From assembly GCF_024704725.1 (NCBI RefSeq), contig NZ_JALIQS010000002.1, forward strand, positions 930,001-994,000: 64,000 nt of DNA. The letters run 5' to 3'. Position numbers and translations under genes: made by a program. Positions 30,216 through 38,114 of the stretch are shown one piece after another. Position 1 is the first letter of the stretch. The number at the start of each line of letters is the position of its first letter. Below the pieces are notes generated by a model. That model saw only the letters and a list, made by a program, of their open reading frames with translations, was not told where the DNA came from and searched no databases. This DNA is from Shinella sp. CPCC 101442. Its GTDB lineage: Bacteria; Pseudomonadota; Alphaproteobacteria; Rhizobiales; Rhizobiaceae.

Positions 30216-32470
30216 TTGATCGGCCGCAGCAGGCGCAGCGCATTCAGCGTCACGAGCACGGTGGCGCCGGTATCGGCGAGGATCGCCGGCCAGAGGCCGG
30301 TGATGCCGACGATGGTCGTCACCAGGAACACACCCTTGAGGCCAAGCGAGAGAACGATGTTCTGCACGATGTTGCGCATGGTGCGCTTGGAGAGGTCCGT
30401 CATCAGCGCGACATCGCCGACGCGGCCGTGCAGGATGGCGGCATCCGCCGTTTCGAGCGCCACATCCGTACCGCCACCCATGGCGATGCCGACATTGGCG
30501 GCAGCAAGTGCCGGGGCGTCATTGATGCCATCGCCGATCTTGCCGACGACATAACCTTCGCGCTGCAGTTCGCCGACGATGCGCTGCTTGTCCTCCGGCA
30601 TCAGTTCGGCGCGCACCTCGATGCCGAGTTCGGCTCCGACGGCTTTTGCCGTGCGGGCATTGTCGCCCGTCAGCATGATCGTCTTGATGCCCGCATCCTT
30701 CAGCGCCTTGAGGCCGGCCGCTGCATCGGCGCGTGGCTCGTCGCGCATGGCGATGGCCCCGACGAGCACGCCGTCGACGACCAGCATGGAGACGGTCTTG
30801 CCATCATCGTTGAGCTTTGCAGTGGCGGCCTTGACCTCGTCGGACAGCGTGACCTGTTCGGCAACCGCCTTCGGCGAGCCGAGGAACACCTGCCTGCCCT
30901 CGACGGTGGCGGTGACGCCCTTGCCGCCGAGCGCTCGCGAACCGCTTGCCACCGGCGGCACGATGCCGTCGTCCGCGGCCTTGCCGAGGATGGCGAGCGC
31001 CAGCGGGTGGCTGGAGCCGGCTTCGAGGGCGGCGGCGAGGCGCAGCACCTCATCGGCCGGTTGCGCGAAGGCGACGATGTCGGTGACAACAGGCTTGCCT
31101 TCCGTCAGCGTGCCGGTCTTGTCGAAGGCGATGGCGGTGAGCTTGCCGAGGCCTTCCAGCACCGCGCCGCCCTTCATCAGCAGGCCGCGGCGGGCACCGG
31201 CGGAGAGCGATGCGGCGATGGCGGCGGGCGTCGAGATGACCAGCGCGCAGGGGCAGCCGATCAGGAGAACGGCGAGGCCCTTGTAGACCCATTCGCTCCA
31301 GATGCCGCCGAGGAACAGCGGCGGGATGATCGCGACGAGGGCCGCGACGACGACCACGCCAGGCGTATAGTATTTGGAGAAGCGATCGATGAAGCGCTCG
31401 GTCGGCGCCTTCGATTCCTGGGCTTCCTCGACCAGTTTGATGACGCGGGCGATGGTGTTGTCCGCAGCCGCCGCGGTGACGCGCACGCGCAGCGCCGCAT
31501 CACCATTCACCGTGCCGGCGAAGACGGTGTCGCCGATTTCCTTGTTGACCGGGGTGCTTTCGCCGGTGACCGGGGCCTCGTCGATGGCGCTCTCGCCGTC
31601 GATGATCACGCCATCGGCGGAAATGCGGTCGCCGGGGCGTACCAGAATGACGGCGCCAACCGCGAGCGATTCGGCCGGCACTTCCTTGGTGCGACCGTTC
31701 TCTTCGAGGAGTGCGGTCTTCGGCACGAGGGCGGAGAGCGAGCGGATGCTGTCACGCGCCTTGCCGGCTGCAACCCCTTCCAGCAACTCGCCGACGAGGA
31801 AGAGGAAGACGACGGCGGCGGCCTCTTCTGTGGCATTGATGACCACCGCGCCGACGGCGGCAATCGTCATCAACATCTCGATGGAGAACGGCGTGCCGGC
31901 GAGGGCCGCCATGATGGCGCGGCGCGCGATCGGCAGGAGACCGACGAACATCGCGATGACGAAAGCATAGGTCTCGATGGCCGGGAAGAGATGGCCGACG
32001 CCGTAGGCGATGACCAGCGACGCACCGGCGAGAATCGTCAGCCGACCCTTCTTGCCCTTCCACCATGGACCTTCGGACGGGCCGTGATCGTGGCCGTGCA
32101 GGCCCTCGATGGCCGCAGCCTTCGGCTTGTGGTCATGGCCGGCGTGGTCATGATCATCATGATCATGCGAATGGTCGTGCCCGTGGTCATGATCGTGGCT
32201 GCAACCGGGGCCATGCTCGTGCTTCGCCGCCGGCTTTTCCGCAATCGCTGCCGCCGGCGTCACCGCATAGCCGAGGCCGGAGACTTTTTTGCGGATCGCG
32301 TCAAGGTCGCTCGTCACGTCGTGCTGTACGCGCATGGTGCAGGCGGTCACGGAAACGGATACGTCCGAAACCCCCGGCATGCGGCGCACGGCCGTATCGA
32401 TCTTGCTGGCGCAGGAGGCGCAATCCATGCCGCCAACCCGGAAACGCGTCTCTTTCACATCGGACATCAT
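30212..32470 (-). CDS. P1B-2 type Zn2+/Cd2+/Pb2+ exporting ATPase (ZntA/CadA-like)
   Basis: 752 residues. N-terminal HMA domain GMDCASC (about 14-20), then a His/Asp-rich linker at about 88-130 (many HDHD units) that can buffer metal, then the P-type core: TGES actuator (about 305), membrane CPC motif IGCPCALVIS (about 405), phosphorylated Asp in DKTGTLTEG (about 448), MLTGDNA (about 597) and GDGINDAPAL (about 645). The last helix reads ADTGATVLVTLNALRLLR, the Asp-bearing pattern of P1B-2 pumps, not copper pumps. Two adjacent Met codons start it. Its promoter has a MerR-type operator, so it should be metal-induced. Confidence 0.94.
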   Translation of the reverse strand: MMSDVKETRFRVGGMDCASCASKIDTAVRRMPGVSDVSVSVTACTMRVQHDVTSDLDAIRKKVSGLGYAVTPAAAIAEKPAAKHEHGPGCSHDHDHGHDHSHDHDDHDHAGHDHKPKAAAIEGLHGHDHGPSEGPWWKGKKGRLTILAGASLVIAYGVGHLFPAIETYAFVIAMFVGLLPIARRAIMAALAGTPFSIEMLMTIAAVGAVVINATEEAAAVVFLFLVGELLEGVAAGKARDSIRSLSALVPKTALLEENGRTKEVPAESLAVGAVILVRPGDRISADGVIIDGESAIDEAPVTGESTPVNKEIGDTVFAGTVNGDAALRVRVTAAAADNTIARVIKLVEEAQESKAPTERFIDRFSKYYTPGVVVVAALVAIIPPLFLGGIWSEWVYKGLAVLLIGCPCALVISTPAAIAASLSAGARRGLLMKGGAVLEGLGKLTAIAFDKTGTLTEGKPVVTDIVAFAQPADEVLRLAAALEAGSSHPLALAILGKAADDGIVPPVASGSRALGGKGVTATVEGRQVFLGSPKAVAEQVTLSDEVKAATAKLNDDGKTVSMLVVDGVLVGAIAMRDEPRADAAAGLKALKDAGIKTIMLTGDNARTAKAVGAELGIEVRAELMPEDKQRIVGELQREGYVVGKIGDGINDAPALAAANVGIAMGGGTDVALETADAAILHGRVGDVALMTDLSKRTMRNIVQNIVLSLGLKGVFLVTTIVGITGLWPAILADTGATVLVTLNALRLLRPIK

Positions 32471-32496
32471 ACAATCCTCTTCAGTCTGTCGAGGCT

Positions 32497-32527
32497 GTTC
32501 TACGACCTCTAGCGACTAGAGGTGCAA
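32497..32527 (-). promoter_or_regulatory. MerR-type metal-responsive promoter of the ATPase
   Basis: On the minus strand: -35 TTGCAC, exactly 19 bp, then -10 TAGAAC. The spacer holds the perfect dyad ACCTCTAG-TCG-CTAGAGGT (32505-32523). A 19-20-bp spacer carrying a dyad is the hallmark of promoters that MerR proteins untwist on metal binding, and this dyad resembles known ZntR/PbrR/CadR operators. The likely regulator is the three-Cys MerR at 29129-29545. Confidence 0.85.
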
Positions 32528-32641
32528 GAGGGGAACACGAAAAAAATCCGGGCAAAGAGGCGCATTGATATTTCCCGCATCGCCATGCTAGAGAGCGCCG
32601 ACTTTATTTGCAGGTTTCATCTGCTGGTTGGGGAGGACGCC

Positions 32642-32863
32642 ATGTCTTGGCACGCCCTCTTCCAATCGGGGATGGGCTCTCTTGATGCCCCCCGAACGGA
32701 AGAACGCTTTTTGATGGGTGCCCTTGCGGCACAATCGGGCTTTGACACCGTTTCGCCGGTGCGGGCGCCGCGCCTGCGCGTCCTTTCTCCGCTCAAGCAC
32801 CGCGACAGAGGCAACAGCGCGAAAGCGCTGTCACATCGCCGTGCCCGGACAACGATACCGTAA
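32642..32863 (+). CDS. Possible upstream ORF in the nspC leader
   Basis: 73 codons opening with ATG seven bases after GGGGAGG, a strong ribosome site: MSWHALFQSGMGSLDAPRTE and onward to a TAA at 32861-32863. GC at third positions appears lower than in neighbouring genes and no domain is recognised, so it may instead be part of a structured leader RNA. A translated leader upstream of polyamine genes would be biologically plausible. Confidence 0.3.
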   Translation: MSWHALFQSGMGSLDAPRTEERFLMGALAAQSGFDTVSPVRAPRLRVLSPLKHRDRGNSAKALSHRRARTTIP

Positions 32864-32912
32864 CATCGGTCTCCCCTTTTAGCCGTTTGAAGCAGGAGGT
32901 TTGCGCCTCCGC
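32814..32912 (+). ncRNA. Structured 5' leader upstream of nspC (possible speF-type element)
   Basis: Within the 510-base gap before nspC are ACAGCGC-GAAA-GCGCTGT (7-bp stem capped by a GNRA tetraloop, 32814-32831), ACCG-TAACAT-CGGT followed by CTCCCCTTTT (about 32857-32878), and GGAGG-TTTGCG-CCTCC (32895-32910). Several stems in series before a COG0019-type decarboxylase gene suggest an RNA regulator. The known alphaproteobacterial speF motif lies upstream of COG0019 decarboxylase genes. Match to that family could not be checked here. Confidence 0.4.
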
Positions 32913-32980
32913 TTTGCGCGTTGCTATCGCGCTGCCGGCCGGGCCGGCGCCATTCCACCCGCCAAGAAGACAGGTCCCGC

Positions 32981-34081
32981 ATGTCCCTCACGACACCCTA
33001 TTATCTGATCGACAAGTCGAAGCTCATCGCCAACATGGAAAAGATCGCGCGCCTGCGCGAGCTTTCCGGCGCCAAGGCGCTGCTCGCGCTGAAATGCTTC
33101 GCCACCTGGTCGGTCTTCGATCTGATGCGCGACTACATGGACGGCACGACCTCCTCGTCGCTGAACGAAGTGCGCCTCGGCCATGAGCGTTTCGGCAAGG
33201 AAACGCACGCCTATTCCGTCGCCTATGCCGATTACGAGATCGACGAGGTCATCAGCCACGCTGACAAGATCATCTTCAACTCGGTGAGCCAGCTCGATCG
33301 TTTCGGCGACAAGGCATCCGGCATCGTGCGGGGCCTGCGCCTCAATCCCGGCATTTCCTCCTCCACCTTCGATCTCGCCGACCCGGCCCGCCCGTTCTCG
33401 CGACTTGGCGAATGGGATGTGAAGCAGGTGGAACCCGTGATGGACCGCATCTCCGGCTTCATGATCCACAACAATTGCGAGAACGGCGATTTCGACCTGT
33501 TCGACCGCATGCTCGGCACGATCGAGGAGAAATTCGCGCCTCTCCTGAAGAAGGCCGAATGGGTGAGCCTTGGCGGCGGTATCCACTTCACCGGCGAAAC
33601 CTATCCGCTGGAAAAATTCGCCGAGCGGCTGAAGCGGTTTTCCGGCGACTACGGCGTACAGGTCTATCTGGAGCCCGGCGAAGCCTCGATCACCAAATCC
33701 ACCACGCTGGAAGTGACGGTGCTCGACACGCTGAACAACGGCAAGGACCTCGCCATCGTCGACAGTTCGATCGAGGCCCACATGCTGGACCTCTTGATCT
33801 ACCGGGAAAACGCCAAGCTTTTGCCGAACACCGGGCCGCACCGCACCATGGTCTGCGGCAAGTCGTGCCTCGCCGGCGATATTTTCGGCGAATTCAATTT
33901 CGAGGCCCCGCTGAAGGTCGGCGACCGCATCTCCATCCAGGATGCGGCCGGCTACACCATGGTCAAGAAGAACTGGTTCAACGGCGTGAAAATGCCGGCG
34001 ATCGCCATCCGCGAACTGGACGGCAGCATCACAACGGTCCGCGAATTCACCTACGCGGACTACGAAGAAAGCCTCTCCTGA
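32981..34081 (+). CDS. nspC: Carboxynorspermidine decarboxylase
   Basis: 366 residues, alanine-racemase-fold PLP enzyme. ALLALKCFATWSVF carries the PLP Lys near residue 37; LEPGEASITKSTTLEVTVLD and MVCGKSCLAGDIFGEF are the dimer-interface motifs of carboxy(nor)spermidine decarboxylases. It removes CO2 from carboxynorspermidine or carboxyspermidine, the last step of the alternative polyamine route. The next gene encodes the dehydrogenase of the preceding step, 32 bases downstream. The ribosome site is weak (ACAGGTCCCGC), in keeping with control through the long upstream leader. Confidence 0.93.
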   Translation: MSLTTPYYLIDKSKLIANMEKIARLRELSGAKALLALKCFATWSVFDLMRDYMDGTTSSSLNEVRLGHERFGKETHAYSVAYADYEIDEVISHADKIIFNSVSQLDRFGDKASGIVRGLRLNPGISSSTFDLADPARPFSRLGEWDVKQVEPVMDRISGFMIHNNCENGDFDLFDRMLGTIEEKFAPLLKKAEWVSLGGGIHFTGETYPLEKFAERLKRFSGDYGVQVYLEPGEASITKSTTLEVTVLDTLNNGKDLAIVDSSIEAHMLDLLIYRENAKLLPNTGPHRTMVCGKSCLAGDIFGEFNFEAPLKVGDRISIQDAAGYTMVKKNWFNGVKMPAIAIRELDGSITTVREFTYADYEESLS

Positions 34082-34113
34082 GGCGATACGGGTAGAAGGA
34101 GATATCCCCCGAT

Positions 34114-35352
34114 ATGAAAAAGAACGTCCTCATCATCGGCGCCGGCGGCGTCGCACAGGTGGTCGCGCATAAATGCGCCCAAAACAACGACGTGCTCGGC
34201 GATATCCATATCGCGTCGCGCACCAAGGCGAAGTGCGAAAAGATCATCGCGTCGGTCCATGAGAAGAAGGCGATGAAACAGCCGGGCGTGCTCGAAGGCC
34301 ATGCGCTCGACGCGCTCGACATCGAGGCGACCAAGGCGCTCATCACGTCCACGAAGTCTGAGATCGTCATCAATGTCGGCACCGCCTTCCTCAACATGTC
34401 GGTGCTGCGCGCCTGCATGGATACGGGTGTCGCCTATATCGACACCGCGATCCATGAAGAGCCCGGCAAGATCTGCGAGACGCCGCCGTGGTACGGGAAC
34501 TACGAGTGGAAGCGTGCCGCCGAATGCGAAGAGAAGGGCATCACCGCCATTCTCGGCGCCGGTTTCGATCCGGGCGTGGTCAACGCCTATGCCAAGCTCG
34601 CCAAGGACGAATATCTCGACACGGTGACCGACGTCGACATCGTCGATATCAATGCCGGCAGCCATGGCAAGTACTTCGCCACGAACTTCGACCCGGAAAT
34701 CAATTTCCGCGAATTCACCGGCGTCGTCTATTCCTGGCAGGATGGCCAGTGGCAGACGAACAAGATGTTCGAAATCGGCAAGGACTACGACCTGCCGGTC
34801 GTCGGAACGCGCCGCGCCTATCTCTGCGGCCATGACGAAGTGCATTCGCTGGCGAAGAACATGGACGGCGCGAATGTGCGCTTCTGGATGGGTTTTGGCG
34901 ACCACTACATCAACGTCTTCACCGTTCTGAAGAACCTCGGCCTGCTCTCCGAACAGCCGGTCAAGACCGCCGAAGGGCTTGAGGTCGTGCCGCTCAAGGT
35001 CGTCAAGGCGGTGCTGCCGGATCCGTCGTCGCTTGCGCCGAACTACGAAGGCAAGACCTGCATCGGCGACTACGTGAAGGGCATGAAGGACGGCAAGGAA
35101 AAGACCGTCTTCATCTACAACGTGGCCGACCATAAGGAAGCCTACGAGGAAGTCGGCAGCCAGGGCATTTCCTACACCGCCGGTGTGCCGCCGGTCGCAG
35201 CAGCAATGCTCGTCGCCACCGGCGAGTGGGACGTGAAGAAGATGGCCAACATCGAAGAGTTGGCGCCCAAACCCTTCATCAACCTGCTCAACGGCATGGG
35301 CCTGCCCACCCGCATCCAGGACGAAGACGCCGACCGCGCCGTCAGCTTCTAA
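34114..35352 (+). CDS. Carboxynorspermidine/carboxyspermidine dehydrogenase (saccharopine dehydrogenase family)
   Basis: 412 residues. NAD(P) motif VLIIGAGGVAQVVAHKC at the N-terminus; GAGFDPGVVNAYAK, HGKYFATNFDPEINFREF and the C-terminal PVAAAMLVATGEW are characteristic. The enzyme reductively condenses L-aspartate semialdehyde with putrescine or diaminopropane to the carboxy-polyamine, which NspC then decarboxylates. This is the spermidine route of rhizobia lacking SpeD/SpeE. GAAGGAGATATCCCCC gives a strong ribosome site. A GC-rich terminator ends the two-gene operon. Confidence 0.92.
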   Translation: MKKNVLIIGAGGVAQVVAHKCAQNNDVLGDIHIASRTKAKCEKIIASVHEKKAMKQPGVLEGHALDALDIEATKALITSTKSEIVINVGTAFLNMSVLRACMDTGVAYIDTAIHEEPGKICETPPWYGNYEWKRAAECEEKGITAILGAGFDPGVVNAYAKLAKDEYLDTVTDVDIVDINAGSHGKYFATNFDPEINFREFTGVVYSWQDGQWQTNKMFEIGKDYDLPVVGTRRAYLCGHDEVHSLAKNMDGANVRFWMGFGDHYINVFTVLKNLGLLSEQPVKTAEGLEVVPLKVVKAVLPDPSSLAPNYEGKTCIGDYVKGMKDGKEKTVFIYNVADHKEAYEEVGSQGISYTAGVPPVAAAMLVATGEWDVKKMANIEELAPKPFINLLNGMGLPTRIQDEDADRAVSF

Positions 35353-35360
35353 GCCTGAAA

Positions 35361-35396
35361 ACACCGGCCGCGCCTCGTGCGCGGCCGGTGTCTTTT
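35361..35396 (+). terminator. Rho-independent terminator of the nspC operon
   Basis: ACACCGGCCGCGC-CTCGT-GCGCGGCCGGTGT, a perfect 13-bp stem followed by CTTTTC, nine bases after the stop. Confidence 0.93.
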
Positions 35397-35528
35397 CGCC
35401 GGCAGCCTTTGGCCCGCGGCCAGGCCGTTCCGGCCCCTCCCCCGAAAAACACATCGAAACCAGCCACATCCGGTTCACGGCTTCGCTTTGAACCGTTGCA
35501 CCGTCCTGCATCCACGCAATTGCCATGA

Positions 35529-35574
35529 CAGTGAAATATCACAGCCTTGACACGTCCAAAAATAGCTTTATAAC
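35529..35574 (+). promoter_or_regulatory. Promoter and operator of the flavin reductase/monooxygenase operon
   Basis: A sigma70-like promoter TTGACA (35547-35552), 16 bp, TATAAC (35569-35574) lies 38 bases before the reductase start codon. Directly upstream of -35 is CAGTGAAATATCACAG (35529-35544), with the dyad GTGA-AATA-TCAC. The same 16-mer with one change lies at 42190-42205 between the DUF2848 and transporter genes, so both are probably bound by the cluster regulator. Confidence 0.7.
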
Positions 35575-35612
35575 TTAGCTATATTACAAACAATCGCTAG
35601 GGAGGACAGGCG

Positions 35613-36131
35613 ATGGACGAGCGGCAGTTCCGCAATGCGCTTGCCGAATACGCGACCGGCGTGACCATCGTCACGGCGCGGTCGAAATCGGGCGAGAAGA
35701 TCGGCATGACGATGACCTCGTTCAACACGGTCTCGCTCGATCCGCCGCTGGTGCTGTTTTCCGTCGGCGTCAAGGCACTGAGCCTCGATGCGCTGCGCGA
35801 GGCGGATGCCTATGTGGTGAACATCCTCGCCCGCACGCAGGAGAACCTCTCCAACCAGTTCGCCCGCGCTTCGAGCGACAAGTGGGCCGGCGTGCACCAC
35901 ACCGAGGGCCACAAGGGTGCGCCACGGCTGACCAATGCCATCGCCCAGTTCGAATGCGAGCCCTATGCCTGCCACGAAGGTGGCGACCACCTGATCTTCC
36001 TCGGCCGCGTCGTCAACTTCCGGACGTCCGATACGGCGGCCGAGCCGCTGCTGTTCTTCCGCGGCCGCTACCACAGCGTCGCCGGCCCGCGCATCGACGT
36101 CGATGCCTGGCCTCTGCCCCTGCATTACTGA
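35613..36131 (+). CDS. Flavin reductase (HpaC-like) of a two-component monooxygenase
   Basis: 172 residues of the flavin reductase-like FMN-binding fold: RNALAEYATGVTIVTARS, then MTMTSFNTVSLDPPLVLFSV (flavin site) and the His-rich C-terminal GRYHSV. It supplies reduced FAD to the partner oxygenase encoded 22 bases downstream. GGGAGGAC precedes the start. First gene of a reductase-oxygenase-cupin-amidase operon with its own strong promoter. Confidence 0.88.
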   Translation: MDERQFRNALAEYATGVTIVTARSKSGEKIGMTMTSFNTVSLDPPLVLFSVGVKALSLDALREADAYVVNILARTQENLSNQFARASSDKWAGVHHTEGHKGAPRLTNAIAQFECEPYACHEGGDHLIFLGRVVNFRTSDTAAEPLLFFRGRYHSVAGPRIDVDAWPLPLHY

Positions 36132-36153
36132 AACCCTCTGGAGGATGCATATT

Positions 36154-37641
36154 ATGAGCAAGTCCGAACCAAAATCCGGCAAGGCGCACCTTGCCAGCCT
36201 GCGCGATGGCCGCGAGATTTTCATCAACGGCGCGCGCGTCAACGACGTGACGACGCATGACGCCTTCTCCAATGTCGCGCGCTCGGTCGAAAAGATGTTC
36301 GACTTCGCAAAGGCCCCGGAAAATGCCGACCTGATGACCTATGCGACGCCGGAAGGCGGCCGCGCCAACCGCATCTGGGAACTGCCCGGCAGCTACCAGG
36401 AACTGGTCAAGCGCCGCGCCGGCCTTGAAGCCTGGACCGGCCTGCATGGCGGCTTCCTAGGCCGCGCGCCTGATCATGTCGCCTCCTGCATCGCCGGCAT
36501 GTATATGGGCCGCGACGTCTTCGAGGACTACAACCCGAAATTCGCGCGCAACCTCGCCGACTATTACAAATATGCCCGCGACAACGACCTCTATCTCACC
36601 TACGTCATCATCAACCCGCAGGCCGACCGCTCGAAGAATGCCGCCGAGCAGGCCGATCCGTTCCTGACGGCCGGCGTGGTCGATCGCGACGCGGAAGGCA
36701 TCACCGTGCGCGGCGCAAAAATGCTGGCGACCGGCGGTGTCGTCGCCAACGAAGTCTTCGTCACCTGCATCCAGCCGCTGAAGGCGGGTGAAGAGAACTA
36801 CGCGCTGTCCTTCGCCATTCCGATGAATGCCAAGGGCCTGAAGATCCTGTCGCGCAAGTCCTATGAGGCAGCCTCGCCCTCGGTCTTCGACAATCCGCTG
36901 GCGAGCCGCTTCGACGAGAACGACGCCGTGCTCTATTTCGATGACGTGAAGGTTCCGTGGGACCGCGTCTTCATCGATGGCGATGTCGCCATGTGCGCCA
37001 AGCAGTTCCATGCGACGCCGGCCCATGTCTACCAGAACTACCAGGCGATGATCCGCCTGTCGGTCAAGCTGCGTTTCCTCGTCGGCATTGCCAAGCGTAC
37101 CACCGACGTCAACGGCATCTCGCAGTTCCCGCAGGTGCGCGAAATGCTTGGCCAGCTCGCCGCCGAGGCCGGCATGGTGGACGCGTTGGTCGCCGCGATG
37201 GAAGCCAAGGGCAAGCAGGTCGGCGCCTATTTCGTGCCGGATGCTGCAACGCTCTACAGCGCGCAGGTGCTGACCCAGCAGCTCTATCCGAAGATCCTGA
37301 ATACGCTGCGCGAACTTGCCGGTGGCGGCATGATCATGCTGCCCTCCTCGGTCGACGATTTCGGCAATCCGGAACTGGCGCGCCTCATCGACAAGACGCA
37401 GCAGTCGCCGGCCGCCTCCTCGCGGGACCGTGTCAAATTCTACAAGCTCGCCTGGGATGCCGTCGGCTCCGAGTTCGGCTCGCGCCATCACCAGTACGAG
37501 ATGTTCTATGCCGGCGCGACCTTCGTGACGAAGAACCACGCCTTCCGCACCTACGACTGGTCCGCCGCCGACGGGTTGCTGCAGAACATGCTCGATTCCT
37601 ATTCGCTCGAGGACAGCCTGAAGGCCGCCGAGGCAGCCTGA
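36154..37641 (+). CDS. HpaB-family FAD-dependent monooxygenase, large component
   Basis: 495 residues of the 4-hydroxyphenylacetate 3-hydroxylase family (acyl-CoA-dehydrogenase-like fold that uses free FADH2). Diagnostic segments: YQELVKRRAGLEAWTGLHGG near residue 80, TYVIINPQADRSKN near 150, VRGAKMLATGGVVANEVFV, LYFDDVKVPWDRVFIDGD and the C-terminal FGSRHHQYEMFYAGATFVTK. Family members hydroxylate phenols or open N-heteroaromatic rings. The surrounding amidase, cupin and DUF2848 genes argue for a substrate other than 4-hydroxyphenylacetate: no hpaD-I genes are present. GGAGG lies ten bases before the chosen ATG. Confidence 0.88.
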   Translation: MSKSEPKSGKAHLASLRDGREIFINGARVNDVTTHDAFSNVARSVEKMFDFAKAPENADLMTYATPEGGRANRIWELPGSYQELVKRRAGLEAWTGLHGGFLGRAPDHVASCIAGMYMGRDVFEDYNPKFARNLADYYKYARDNDLYLTYVIINPQADRSKNAAEQADPFLTAGVVDRDAEGITVRGAKMLATGGVVANEVFVTCIQPLKAGEENYALSFAIPMNAKGLKILSRKSYEAASPSVFDNPLASRFDENDAVLYFDDVKVPWDRVFIDGDVAMCAKQFHATPAHVYQNYQAMIRLSVKLRFLVGIAKRTTDVNGISQFPQVREMLGQLAAEAGMVDALVAAMEAKGKQVGAYFVPDAATLYSAQVLTQQLYPKILNTLRELAGGGMIMLPSSVDDFGNPELARLIDKTQQSPAASSRDRVKFYKLAWDAVGSEFGSRHHQYEMFYAGATFVTKNHAFRTYDWSAADGLLQNMLDSYSLEDSLKAAEAA

Positions 37642-37652
37642 CGCCGTTCTTC

Positions 37653-37678
37653 GCGGGCGTGCCTTCCGGCGCGCCCGC
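37653..37678 (+). terminator. Intercistronic hairpin after the monooxygenase gene
   Basis: GCGGGCGTGCC-TTCC-GGCGCGCCCGC, an 11-bp stem with one T-G pair, 12 bases after the stop and 29 before the cupin gene. No T run, so it likely protects or attenuates rather than fully stops. Confidence 0.6.
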
Positions 37679-37707
37679 TCTCCCGCTTTCAACCACAGGA
37701 GGACCCG

Positions 37708-38088
37708 ATGCCGGTCAACAAGAAACACGACGAATTCTACACACTCGACATGACGACAGGCTGGGAAGTGCCCGTTGGCTATCCGCAGGGCATCAAGCAG
37801 AAGATCATTTCCGGTGCCCTCGATGAGGAGAACCGTGGCGGGACGCGCACGCGCCTCTTGAAGTTCGATCCGGGCGTCTTCACCACCAAGCCGTTCGAGC
37901 ATGAATATTGGGAAGAGGTTTATCTCGTCTCCGGCGACCTGACGGTCGGCAACGACGAGAACGGCGATGGCGGCGAGACTTTCCCGCCCAACACCTATGC
38001 CTGCCGCCCGCCGCATGCGCCGCACGGCCCCTTCAAGTCGGAGAAGGGCTGCATACTGCTCGAAATTCACTATTTTGATCCGGTCTGA
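37708..38088 (+). CDS. Cupin domain protein
   Basis: 126 residues with one cupin barrel. The first motif lies in KPFEHEYWEEVYLVSGDLTV (His and two Glu as possible metal ligands) and the second in RPPHAPHGPFKS. ACAGGAGGACC gives a strong ribosome site. Similar small cupins in catabolic clusters act as ring-cleaving or isomerising metalloenzymes, but this assignment is by context only. It sits between the monooxygenase and amidase genes, so it probably acts on the oxygenated product. Confidence 0.8.
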   Translation: MPVNKKHDEFYTLDMTTGWEVPVGYPQGIKQKIISGALDEENRGGTRTRLLKFDPGVFTTKPFEHEYWEEVYLVSGDLTVGNDENGDGGETFPPNTYACRPPHAPHGPFKSEKGCILLEIHYFDPV

Positions 38089-38114
38089 TTCGGGCACAAG
38101 CAGGAGATAAAGCA

